From Monoplex corrugatus (Eukaryota; Mollusca; Gastropoda; Littorinimorpha; Ranellidae), in NCBI GenBank assembly GCA_030674185.1, contig CM060312.1:52560168-52624167 (forward strand): a stretch of 64,000 nt of DNA, written 5' to 3'. The notes under the pieces were generated by a model, which saw only the letters and a program-made list of their open reading frames with translations, was not told the origin of the DNA and ran no database searches. A program made the position numbers and the translations under genes. Below are positions 10,745 through 22,689 of the stretch, piece by piece. The first letter of the stretch is position 1; each line of letters starts with the position of its first letter.

Positions 10745-11010
10745 TAAGGCTACGGACATAGACATTTATAGTAGCTTAGATAAGCGAGCGACTCATGAAT
10801 TTCCCGCCACTGACAGACACCCTCAGCGTCGATTCTTACAATAGTGGTCAGAAGACTTCCTCTTCACCCCGAAATAATCCCCGAGGCTACGGCATAGATA
10901 TTCCAACTAATGTAGATTGGCAACGCATGAACTTTCTGTCCAAGATACTCTCGGCATCGAGTCTTACATGCGTTGTCGGAAGAACGCTTTTTCACCTCGA
11001 GATAATCCCC
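10745..11010 (+). repeat. Imperfect tandem duplication, about 132-bp unit, two copies
   Basis: Two adjacent units each run from GGCTACGG(A)CATAGA through a CATGAA(C/T)TT segment and GTCG/TCGAG-TCTTACA to CTC/CCCGA-ATAATCCCC. They are diverged but collinear. An 88-codon frame spans both units, but it shows no domain and is probably incidental. Confidence 0.6.
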
Positions 11011-11555
11011 TGTGTGGATGTCGGGGGCTCTTCCAGTATATATACTATCCCCATCTTCTGAAAATTATGTACTAGAAATTTCCTCTTCTTTTCTATCAGT
11101 CTCTTTTCTTCTTTCTTTCCCCTTTGTTTTTTTATTTTTTATTGCTTCTTCCTCTCCTTTCTGATTTGCTGGTCCATAAAACTGTACATTTTCCATAAAG
11201 TCGTCCATACTTTCTCTTAGGATTGATAATTGGGCACACGTATTAACTGAATATTTGGATCCGATGACATGTCACGCCCAGAAGCAATTTTAGATCAACT
11301 ATAGGTTTTTATATACGTTTTAGTGTACTTATGTTTATATTTTTGTATTCAGGTTTGATTCTTTATAAACCCTTTATGATAGATAGGACGGAATGGTCAA
11401 CGCGAGGAGCATATCCTGATATAACATGTGCAAATGCATTAAACATTACCGATTGTCCATGTGCACATGATTTTTGTGTCGTGTGCATGGAGTGATGTAT
11501 GCATGAGTTTTTATGTTGGTTGCAAAAGGACATTTTGTGTGTGCATATGTGGTAT
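11011..11555. other. AT-rich sequence, nothing recognised
   Basis: T-rich in the first 150 bases, then AT-rich single-copy sequence. No splice-bounded exon or repeat with a second copy in the window was seen. Confidence 0.5.
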
Positions 11556-11559
11556 GATT

Positions 11560-12300
11560 GAGCTTTTTGAAAAACATCTCACCCAAGTTGAAAACAAAAA
11601 CTAAAAGTGGAATAGGTTTCGCTAGTCAGTCTCCAGAAAAACCGCCTTCAGAAGAGGATAAGGAGAAGAACAAGAACAAAGCGAAAAGAAATAGTAAAGG
11701 AAAAGAAGGCAAAACAAAAAAAAAAGAGAGAAGAAAGAAAGAAGTAGAAGAAGGAGAAGAAGAAGGAGAAGAGGAAGGAGAAGAAGAAGGTGAAAAAGGA
11801 GGAGAGGAAGAAGAGAAAGAAAATGAATTAGAAGGAGAAACAGAAGAAGAAAACTAAAAAAAAGAAGGCGGAAAAGGATAAGGAGAAGAAGAAGAATGAG
11901 AAGAGTAAGGAGAAGGTGAAGAAGGAGAAGAAGAAGGAGACGAGGAATAGGAGAGAAGAGGAGAAACGAAGGAGACGAGGAATAAGGAGACGAAGAAGAA
12001 GGAGACGGGAAAAAGGAGACGAGGAATAAGGAGACGAAGAAGAAGGAAACGGGGAAAAAGGAGACGAGGAATAAGGAGATGAAGTAGAAGGAGATGGGGA
12101 AAAGGAGACGAGGAAGAAAGAGACGAGGAAGAAAGAGACGAGGAAGAAAGAGACGAGGAAGAAGAGGACGAGGAAGAAGGAGACGAGGAAGAAACAGACG
12201 AGGAAGAAGGAGACGAGGAAGAAGAAGGAAAAGAAAGAGGAGCAGGGGACGAGGAATGGGAGACAAAGAGGGAGGAGAAAACGGAGGAGAGAAATCGTAT
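11560..12300. repeat. Long polypurine tract (GAAGGAGAC-type)
   Basis: About 700 bp with almost only A and G on the plus strand, built from AGAAGG and GGAGACGAGGAA units with occasional C or T. A 99-residue Glu/Lys-rich frame (11558-11857) and the long Ser/Leu/Phe frames on the minus strand follow from this composition and are not called as genes. Confidence 0.9.
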
Positions 12301-12511
12301 GAAGGTGCGTGGTTGTGTATGTTGTATGTTGTATGAGTGATGGGTGAAAGTTGGTAATAATAAATGTAAAAAAAATATATCGCAGTTTGTTTAGTGCCAT
12401 TGGTTGGAAGGAGTGCGTGCTGTTGCGTGACGGACGAATGCTTTTTGCATGTGTTTGAGTGCGTGAACATGTGTACACAAAAGCATGACACCTATGTTTC
12501 TTTTCCTATTT

Positions 12512-12655
12512 ATTTATTTATTCATTCATTCATTCATTCATTCATTCATTCATTCATTCATTCATTCATTCATTCATTATTCATTCATTCATTCATTCAT
12601 TCATTCATTCATTCATTCATTATCATCATTCATTCATTCATTTTTTATCTATTCA
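12512..12655. repeat. (ATTC)n tetranucleotide array
   Basis: TCAT/ATTC repeats with one short interruption near 12575 and another near 12620. Ile/His/Ser/Phe frames are artefacts. Confidence 0.97.
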
Positions 12656-12699
12656 TTCATGTTTGTCGTTATTTTTGGTCAGGTTTAAAGAGGTGTTAA

Positions 12700-12755
12700 G
12701 ATGGTTATATCCCGATATGGTTCTGTGCAGTCGGCTGGGCTTTATACAATGATGA
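12700..12755 (+). mobile_element. RA family 3' end fragment (copy 4)
   Basis: GGTTATATCCCGATATGG followed by TTCTGTGCAGTCGGCTGGGC and TTTA matches the 3' terminus of the RA copies at 4960, 29235 and 38775, in the opposite orientation. This pins the 3' end of the family. Confidence 0.6.
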
Positions 12756-13004
12756 TAGTGATAAAAAATGGAAACAATGTTTTGACAATATTAACATAGT
12801 TGCTTGGTAAGTTACAAAACAGAAATGACCGCCAGGAACCGAAAAAAAGATAAGGCAAAATGTGGATAGATCGTCACTGGTAAATTATATTGAATTTATG
12901 AGGAAATCATTTTGATGTCATTTGTGGATCACTGACAAAATATGGGAGATATTTGTTTCCTCAAGTTTCTTTTGTTGTTGTTGTTGGTGGTGTTTTTTTC
13001 CCCG

Positions 13005-14430
<1,426 letters not shown>

Positions 14431-14458
14431 TACAGAGAGAGGAGAGAGAGACAGAGAC

Positions 14459-14535
<77 letters not shown>

Positions 14536-14690
14536 AGAGAGAGCTTTCACGTGGAGCTGTCAGAATAATTCAGATTTTTTGTTTTGTTTTGTTTTTCTTT
14601 CTTTTTTTTTCTGTTCTGTACTTTTCTGTTCTGTTCTGTTCTGTTCTTTTCTTTTCTTTTTTTATTGCCGTTGTTGTTGTTGTTCCAAAC
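14431..14690. repeat. (GA)n followed by (TTCTG)n / T-rich tract
   Basis: A GA dinucleotide run to 14552, then T-rich TTCTGTTCTG pentamers to about 14690. Frames across it are artefacts. Confidence 0.95.
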
Positions 14691-14929
14691 GTATTTCTTA
14701 TATAACCTAAGTATTGTCGTTTGATGTGGTCGTTACGAGTCTTATTTTATTATCATTATTCTTATGATGACGATGATGATGATAATTATCATTTATATCA
14801 TTACTATTTTTAACGCTTATCTAGTTAGTTTGTTTTATGATCCGTTCATTACTTACCTTGATTTTCAAATCTGATTTTAGATATTTTTAGAACGTATTCT
14901 GATGTATATATACTGTTAGTTCGTCAGGT

Positions 14930-17900
14930 CGGATAGATGTATCCGCTACTGGTAACCTGGAACCCAGTACTACCTGTCACAGGGTCGAATTGCTGGCGAC
15001 TAAACCAGCAACCCCACCAGTCCTCTCAGGAGGATGGTGAGGAGGGTGGCTAGAAACCCTGGTGGAAATAAATTAGATCCATCAAAGGGCGCCAGCTCTG
15101 GAGAGCTACCCGCGGCCATCTAGCTAAGGGAGTAAACCCTGACAGTAAATCCGGTGTGGGGCCCCTAAGGCGGTTGGATGACAAACTTTGTCACTTTCCG
15201 GCAGCTCCTGCGGCCGCGTTGGCACCAAAACGTAACAGCCCTGCTGTTCCTTTGGATCTGTCAACGAGGTGGAGAGGGGGGACAAGTTGCATGGGCAACA
15301 GCCTGTCTTCCATATTACTCTGCCCAGGCTTACATCCGTCCATTCATCCACAAACACTCTGCACCTACGACCTGGAGAGGACACTCCAGCCTCGCTACTA
15401 ACACTAGTGTCGGCACAACACGGGAAGCAACAGATACCGGTGATAAGTCATTGCTCACCTGGCGTAGAGCTGACGCCAGGGGTTGCTTTTGACAGTGGGA
15501 GAGACCTTCGTGTCTTACTGGACAGCTACCGCCCGCCTAAGCTGGGCAGCCCCCAGCCAGTTAGGTGCTGTCCCGCCACGACCTGCCTTCTTCATTGGGT
15601 GCATGAAGATTAGGAGAAAATCTGACAAGCAGGTCGTTAATTACCGCACCAAACAAAAAGAAAAATTCAAATTCAAGACACGGATCAGGAAAAGGATCAG
15701 CAGTGAAACTGGGCTGTTGGAATGTCCGAACAATGATGCCTGGGCTCTCCCAAGATCTGCAAGACATCAGCGACGCCAGAAAAATCGCCGTCATAAACAG
15801 CGAACTAAAGAGGCTCAATGTGGACATTGCCACTCTGCAGGAAACACGGCTGGCTGACTCAGGAACACTAAAGGAAAGGGACTACACCTTCTTCTGGCAA
15901 GGAAAGAGTTCTGATGCCCCAAGAGAGCACGGAGTAGGCTTTGCAGTAAGGAACAGCCTGCTGAACATGATTGAACCAGGCAGCGGCGGTTCAGAACGAC
16001 TCTTGACTCTCCGCCTCAACACCACCGAAGGCTATGTCACTCTCATCAGCGTTTATGCTCCAACTCTGTCCGCCTCTCCAGACACCAAGGATGAATTCTA
16101 CGAAAATCTTGCATCAACCATAAGGAACATCCCCAGGACAGAACAACTTGTTCTCCTGGGCGACTTCAACGCCAGAGTGGGTGCAGACAATGACTCATGG
16201 CCCTTCTGCCTCGGTTCCTTTGGAGTGGGGAAAATGAATGAGAATGGACAGCGACTGCTTGAGTTTTGCGCCTGCCATGAACTGTGCATCGCCAACTCCT
16301 TCTTCAAGACGAAGCCTCAGCACAAAGTCTCCTGGAGGCATCCCCGCTCAAAACATTGGCACCAACTGGATTTGATCCTAGTAAGACGTGCCGCTATCAA
16401 AAACGTTCTCCACACTCGCTCTTATCACAGCGCAGACTGCGACACAGACCACTCTCTGGTATGTTGCAAGATCAGGCTACAACCAAAGAAGTTCCACTGC
16501 TCAAAGAAACAAGGGAACCCTCGCATTGACGTCAGCAAGATGTCTCAGCCAGATCTTGTAGAACAGTTCGCAGAGGCCTTTCAGAGAGAATACGATGCAT
16601 TGCAGCCCAGAGACTCTGCCACTGAGAGATGAGAAACGCTACGAGACACCATGCACCGCATTGCTATGGCCACCTTTGGGAAGAAAACTGTGAAGTCCCA
16701 CGACTGGTTTGAGGCCAAATCATCAGAGATGACTCCCACTGTTGAGGCCAAGCGTGCCGCACTCACCAAGTATAAGCGGTCACCCAGTGAGAAGAACCTG
16801 CAAATCCTCAGGGCTGCCAGAAGTAAGGTTCAGCTTAACGCCAGGCGCTGCGCAAACGAGTACTGGACAGAGCTCAGCGAAGAGATACAGAGTGCTGCTG
16901 AAAGAGGCAACATCCGAGGAATGTATGATGGCATCAAGAAGGCACTGGGATCAACACAGAGCAAGATCGCCCCCCTCAAATCCTCCACTGGGGAAGTAAT
17001 CAGCAATCCTAGCCAACAGATGGAAAGATGGGCGGAACACTACTCCGACCTCTACTCCACACAGAACATGGTGTCCCCCTTATCCTCGATGCCATCAAGT
17101 GCATGCCGGTAATGGAAGAACTTGACGCAGAGCCAACTGCGGACGAACTCAGCAAGGCCATTGATAGCCTGGCATCAGGGAAGGCACCTGGCAACGACGG
17201 AATACCCCCAGACCTCATCAAGCACTGCAAGACTTCTCTTCTGCACCCTTTGCACGCAGTTCTCTGTCAGTGTTGGAATGAGGGAGCTGTACCACAGGAC
17301 ATGAGGGACGTCAAGATCGTCACCCTGTACAAAAACAAGGGCGAAAGGAGCGACTGCAACAACTACTGAGGTATCTCGCTCTTCAGCATTGTTGGCAAAG
17401 TCTATGCTCGGGTCCTCCTAATCCGCCTGCAGAAACTGGCTGAACGCGTCTACCCGGAATCACAGTGTGGTTTTCGAGCAGAGAGATCCACGGTAGACAT
17501 GGTCTTCTCCCTTCGCCAAATCCAGGAGAAGTGCAGAGAGCAGCGGATGCCCCTGTATGTGGCATTCATTGACCTCACCAAGGCCTTTGACCTAGTCAGC
17601 AGAGATGGCCTTTTCAGGGCTCTCCGAAAAATCGGCTGCCCCCCCCCAAACTGTACAGCTTAATTGAGTCCTTCCACTCAAACATGAAAGGGATGGTGCA
17701 GTTCAACGGAAACCTCTCCAAGCCCTTCGACGTACGCAGCGGTGTGAAACAAGGCTGCGTCCTGGCCCCAACCCTCTTTGGAATCTTCTTCGCTCTCCTC
17801 CTGAGGCATGCGTTCAGCACAGCGCAAGAAGGGATCCACCTGCGGACCAGATCAGATGGCAGGCTCTTCAACCTCGCCCGCCTCAGAGCAAGGACAAAGG

Positions 17901-18950
17901 TCCGTGAAGCCCTCATCAGAGACATGCTATTTGCCGATGATGCTGCAGTTGTGACCCATACTCAGCGGGACTTGCAGTCACTAATGGACCGCTTCTCCCA
18001 GGCCTGCAAAGATTTTGGTCTGACCATCAGTCTTAGAAGACAAACGTCCTGGGCCAAGACACGCCATCTCCACCAGCCATCACCATTGATGATTACGAGC
18101 TTGAAGCCATCCATCAATTCACATATCTTGGGTCCACCATCACCGATAACCTCTCCCTTGACACAGAGGTCGACAAGAGGATCGGGAAGGCAGCCACAAC
18201 ACTAGCCCGCCTCACACAAAGGGTGTGGACAAATCCCAAGCTGACCACAAAGACAAAGATGGCTGTATACAACGCCTGTGTCCTCAGCACCTTGCTGTAT
18301 GGCAGCGAGGCGTAGACCACGCATGCTCATCAGGAGAAAAGGCTCAATACCTTCCACCTGAGAAGCCTACGGCGCATACTTGGCATTTCCTGGCAAGACA
18401 AGGTGACCAACACCGAAGTCCTAACCTGCGCTGGCCTCCCAACCATGCATACTATGCTGAGACAGCGTCGGCTGCGCTGGTTGGGCCACGTTCGCCGCAT
18501 GGAAGATGGTCGCGTCCCAAAAGACATCCTTTATGGTGAGCTTGCCACAGGGCAGAGAAACATTGGCCGCCCACAGCTGAGATACAAAGACGTTTGCAAG
18601 CGTGACATGAAGGCGCTTGAGATCAACACTGAGTCCTGGGAGGACCTCGCAGACGACCGCAACAGCTGGAGAACTACTCTCAAGAAACAGCTGCGGATTG
18701 GTGAGGACAAACTGTTAGCTGCTGCAGCAGAAAAGCGAGTTCGCAGAAAATGGATGACAGCCAACAGACCAGCATCAGCATACACATGCGACCGCTGCGA
18801 CAGAGACTGCCTCTCTCGCATTGGTCTGTACAGTCACATGCGACGCTGCTTGGACCAAGCAGACAGCCCATCTATACATTAGAACGGATGTACTTTGTCT
18901 ATGGTCAGTCATGACCGAAGGAGGCCTACTACTATATACTGTTATCATTT
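14930..18950 (+). mobile_element. LINE A: nearly full-length non-LTR retrotransposon
   Basis: About 4 kb on the plus strand. A GC-rich 5' leader (14930-15700) contains GGCGCCAGCTCTGGAGAGC and no clear ORF1. ORF2 (15703-18882) carries an AP-type endonuclease, a reverse transcriptase and a C-terminal zinc finger. The 3' UTR contains GACCGAAGGAGGCC and ends in AT-rich sequence near 18950. The leader and protein resemble the RTE/BovB-like elements whose endonucleases are often mislabelled craniofacial development protein 2; the exact clade is not resolved here. The copy is lightly damaged, with a few stops and frameshifts, so it inserted relatively recently but cannot encode its own ORF2. Confidence 0.9.
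15703..18882 (+). pseudogene. LINE A ORF2: endonuclease-reverse transcriptase, broken
   Basis: The endonuclease (15703 to about 16460) shows GCWNVRTM, the catalytic QETR, the YAP box, GDFNARVG, a QLDLILV block and DTDHSL, so all key AP-endonuclease residues are present. A TGA at 16630 breaks the frame. The RT region resumes in the same frame to about 17070, shifts, and then shows GKAPGNDGIPPDLI, CGFRAERSTVD, FIDLTKAFD, GVKQGCVLAPTLF and FADDAA with both catalytic aspartates. Stops at 17367 and about 18313 both fall where tryptophan is expected (NNYW, SEAW-type), consistent with single G-to-A changes. A frameshift lies in the C run at 17640-17648 and another near 18030. The last part (to 18882) carries WLGHVRRM and a CDRCDRDC...HMRRC zinc finger. 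It would nick DNA and prime cDNA synthesis in the nucleus. Confidence 0.9.
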
Positions 18951-19088
18951 TAATATAATTATAATTTAATCGTGTTCGTTTTTATGAATTAAACGCTTCA
19001 CATATTTGTTTTCGATGGGTATGTGCGTGCGTGCGTGTGAGTGTTTGTGTATGAGTGTATGTGTATGTGATGTGTATGTGTGTACGTG

Positions 19089-19089
<1 letters not shown>

Positions 19090-19126
<37 letters not shown>

Positions 19127-19290
19127 TGAGTGAGTGAGAGAGAGACAGAGAGAGACAGAGACAGATAGAAACAGACAAAAAAAACAGACAGAGAGACAAA
19201 AACAGAAAGAGAAAGAGAGAGCTAGAGAGAGAGGGAGAGACAGACAGACAGACAAAGACAGACACACACAGAGACAGAGAGAGGGCCGAG
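19090..19290. repeat. (GA)/(CAGA)n microsatellite
   Basis: GA, GAGT and ACAGA units; serine/leucine frames are artefacts. Confidence 0.95.
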
Positions 19291-19424
19291 GGCAGACAGA
19301 AATATTCAGGATAGCAGTAATCCTCTTTTGTTTTCCGTTCGTCTTGTTTCATTTTTCAGGATCATTTTTTATGACATGTATGTGCATCCGACATATACCA
19401 CGAGAATGAATAAAATGTACATTC

Positions 19425-19680
19425 CCTGGGTCTCTATCTCTCTGTCTGTGTCTCTCCGTCTGTTAATCTATCTGTCTGTTGTCTCTCTGTCTGACACCCT
19501 CTCTCTTTCTCTGTCTGTCTGCCTGACTGTCTACTGTATCTGTCTCTCTCTCTCTCCCTCTTTCTCTCTCTCTCTCTCTATCTCGCTCTCTGTCTTTCTT
19601 TCTCTCTCTCTCTCTCTTTCTCTTTCTCTCTCTCTCTCTTTCTCTGTGCCTTTCTGTCTTTCTGTCTCTCTCCTCTCAGG
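19425..19680. repeat. (TCTC/TCTG)n microsatellite
   Basis: Pyrimidine-rich TCTC, TCTG and TTTC units. With 19090-19290 it forms an inverted-composition pair 135 bp apart. The following 19681-19915 shows nothing recognisable. Confidence 0.93.
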
Positions 19681-19915
19681 CTCGTTAAAACCTTTCTCCC
19701 TTATCCCTTCCAAGGCAACCAGTTTGATAAATTTGATCTGTCAAAAGAAGTCACGTATATAATCATACACTGTCATATTGCGTCTTGTCTTCTCTGCTTA
19801 AAAAAAGAAAAGGTCTTTTCCTGGTCTCTATGTTAAAAAAAAGGCAGGTCATATCATAACGTCACAATGTACACTATCTGTCTTCTTGCTATTCCTTTTC
19901 AGACACAACCCACCA

Positions 19916-19916
19916 C

Positions 19917-20015
<99 letters not shown>

Positions 20016-20030
20016 ACACACACCACACAA
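19916..20030. repeat. (CA)n microsatellite
   Basis: CA dinucleotides with a single AACA break and a CACC tail. Confidence 0.97.
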
Positions 20031-20139
20031 ATCTACGTTAGATCAAAGACTAGCGCATACTAAACTTACATAAGTAGATTGCCTAATTACAGTTTGCTTT
20101 TGCTTTATACAATGCAACGGCGAACAAATTTGTTTACTT

Positions 20140-20382
20140 TCGCCGGTTGCCTTGCTGCGGTGGTTAGCGTAACAGACTAAAGAGTGAAAGGTTGTGTGTT
20201 TGAATCCCATTTCTTAAAAAATCGTTGTAGGAGTTTTCGACCTTGACCAACTACTGACCAGAGTGGAGAGTGCTGTGGGGTCACTGTGAAAACCGGGACC
20301 GTACAGTCACGTCGAGAATCATCCGCTTTTACAGATGCGTGTATCATTCTCTGTCTCAGTCTGCGTGTGTCTGTAAAGAAAA

Positions 20383-20390
<8 letters not shown>
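20140..20390 (+). mobile_element. tRNA-derived SINE with GTCGAGAATCATCC central domain
   Basis: The head has box A (TGGTTAGCGTAACAGACT) and box B (GGTTGTGTGTTTGAATCCC) at the spacing of a tRNA gene. It is followed by a body with GTCGAGAATCATCCGCTTTTACAGATGCGT. The same central block, diverged, occurs at 26960-26998 and 34502-34536. The 3' end merges into a CA-rich tract. The missing acceptor-stem pairing and the trailing body argue against a functional tRNA. Confidence 0.75.
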
Positions 20391-20414
<24 letters not shown>

Positions 20415-20810
20415 CACACACACACACATATACACACACGCGCGGGCACACACACACAAACACATGTGCATACGCATACTCACGCACACACACACACACA
20501 CATACACACGTAAACACACACATACACACACACGCGCGCGCCCGCACATGCACATTCACACGCACACATAGACACACACACACACACACGCACAAGTACG
20601 CACACGCACACACACACACAGAGATACACACACACACATTAACACTCACACACACACAGTAACACACACAGACACACACACAGACACACACACAGACATA
20701 CACAGAGATACACACACATAGACACACACACAGACACACTTATAGTGAAAAGACGTTAAATCAAAGAACGAACGAACGAACACAGACACACACACACAGA
20801 CACACAATAC

Positions 20811-20859
<49 letters not shown>

Positions 20860-20944
20860 ACCCCTACACACACACACAACCCTACACACACAAACCCTTA
20901 CACACACATACACCTACACACAAACACTCACACCTACACAAACA

Positions 20945-20989
<45 letters not shown>

Positions 20990-20990
20990 T
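20391..20990. repeat. CA-rich microsatellite region
   Basis: CACACGCG and CACA arrays, interrupted by a LINE B tail fragment at 20742-20785, and ending just before the 5' end of LINE B. Cys/Val and His/Thr frames are artefacts. Confidence 0.95.
20742..20785 (+). mobile_element. LINE B 3' tail fragment
   Basis: TTATAGTGAAAAGACGTTAAA then TCAAAGAACGAACGAACGAA matches the last bases of LINE B (26718-26762) and minus-strand fragments at 37348 and 37870. It is followed directly by CA repeat. Confidence 0.75.
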
Positions 20991-21157
20991 TCAAGATGGC
21001 GGAGATTCATAACTTCTAACATTTCAGCAGTCAGAGATATTGTGGAATTGTCCAATATGACCAGGACGAAAGATTCCGCCTTGTTCAACAAAAACAACAA
21101 GTTACGTCAGCGGGAACGGCCAATCCGGAGAAGCCAACGACCAACAACGAGGGAGAA

Positions 21158-22394
21158 GTGACCGAAAAGGCAGAGACTGTCTCCACAAATGGCGCGTCGA
21201 CCGCGGTTACCACGGGCACGCAGAGTGAGACAACTCACACCACACCTGTACTCAGCTCTGCGGAACTCGTGAGTACAATTGTTGACCTCAGAAACATCGT
21301 GCTAGATCTGCGCCAGCAAGTTAATACCTTAGAAAGGTCTGTGCTTGCGCAGAACGAGGCCCGGTCGACAGCAACCGCCACCATCAAGACCACCAGGAAC
21401 AGTCAGACACAGACAGATCTCCATGACACAAATCCCACGTACGCAGACGTTCTTAAACAAAAACACACACACAGGCAGGACGATCAACAGCCACAAAAAT
21501 CAAACGAAACAAAATGTAGCAGGAATAACTCAAAGCAAGCGAAAACAGTGCCCGAAAAGAAAGCCAAAGACGGGAAAGAACATCATGACATCAAAAAAGC
21601 TAAAGACGTCACCTCACAGCGCAAACATGCAACGTCACACCCTCCGCAGATATCAGAACAACGTAATAAGAACCACGACCTTCCGTATGTTCTAACTGTC
21701 CACGATTCGGTGTTGAGAGATGTAAACTCAAGAAGACTGGGACGATCTTACGGTTTCGAAGGAGACTCGTGTGCTGTGAATAACATTAATGACATAAAAG
21801 GCTCTTTAGACAAGACTATCTCAATTTGACATTCCTGCGGACTGTATCGTTTTCCATTGTGGTGTTCACGAACTAAATAAAGATATCGCAACAACAACTC
21901 AACATCTTACTACTTGCATCAAATATGTAGCACAAAAATACCCAAACACAAAGATAGTCATCAGCAAGGTCGCCCCTGTACGACATGCACGTATGGAGGT
22001 TCAGCGGAATTTGTACAACGCTTTCTTATCTGCTGAGCTTGTTGACATCAAAAACGTATCTTTTGTCTCCCACGAAAACCTTCGCACCAACCAGCAGTTT
22101 CTTCACGACAATATACACCCCACTGTCAGAGGAAGCAGCGTGATAGCTGGAACCTGGGAAGACACGTTCGGGATCTGTTTTGGGAGACCCCTAGGAGAAC
22201 AACACGATCACGTTCTTCACGGCTACACTCCTCTAGATTCCCCCGAGGAAGGTTCCACCATTTTAACAACTTCGAACCGTGGTGGCTGCAATATGATATG
22301 TTTTAGTATATCTACAGTTATCAACGATTCTTGTCACAGGACTTTTTCCTCATCATCTCTGACAATTCGCTTGATGAAAGTATACAAACGCTAG
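21158..22394 (+). pseudogene. LINE B ORF1: coiled-coil plus SGNH-esterase-like protein, frameshifted
   Basis: The N-terminal part (to about residue 75) has a heptad-like stretch (IVDLRNIVLDLRQQVNTLER) suggesting a coiled coil for multimerisation. A long Lys/Thr/Gln-rich linker follows, likely to bind RNA. The C-terminal part carries HDSVL (block I, with His for the usual Gly), FHCGVHELN (the GxND-like block) and DNIHPTVRG (the D-x-x-H block). Together these resemble an SGNH/GDSL esterase such as the one reported in CR1-type ORF1 proteins. A frameshift near 21826 splits the esterase-like part. No ATG opens the frame at 21158 (GTG); the frame is open upstream to 21020, so the true start may be damaged. 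Whether the catalytic serine is active cannot be judged. Confidence 0.7.
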
Positions 22395-22689
22395 AATTTA
22401 CTTAGTCAGACTATCAAGACTCGGTCAGACTATAATCTCCGTACATTTGACGGCGTGTATACCATTGTTTTATTTATTTGTTATTTGTTTCTGTTCATAA
22501 TCTACCTATTTTCTCTATTAGAAGGACTTTTTCCCATAGTTTTAACTACATTTTCCCCCCTACCTTTTATTAGTAGTCTAAGTAGTTAATGTTTTCTTTC
22601 TGGCCATTTTTTTCTCGTACGCAGAAAACCAAAGTCTTCGTGATTATCAAACAAATAACCTGTAATTTAACATAGGAGATTAGCCAACA

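Noticed and set aside
11558..11857. 99-residue Glu/Lys-rich frame
   Set aside because: Purely compositional in a polypurine tract; no homologous non-repetitive part or splice support.
15178..15492. 104-residue frame upstream of LINE A ORF2 as an ORF1
   Set aside because: No coiled coil, RRM, zinc knuckle or esterase blocks; overlapping frames are equally open, so it is more likely 5' leader.
20150..20215. Possible functional tRNA gene
   Set aside because: Boxes A and B are present but the acceptor stem does not pair and a SINE body follows.
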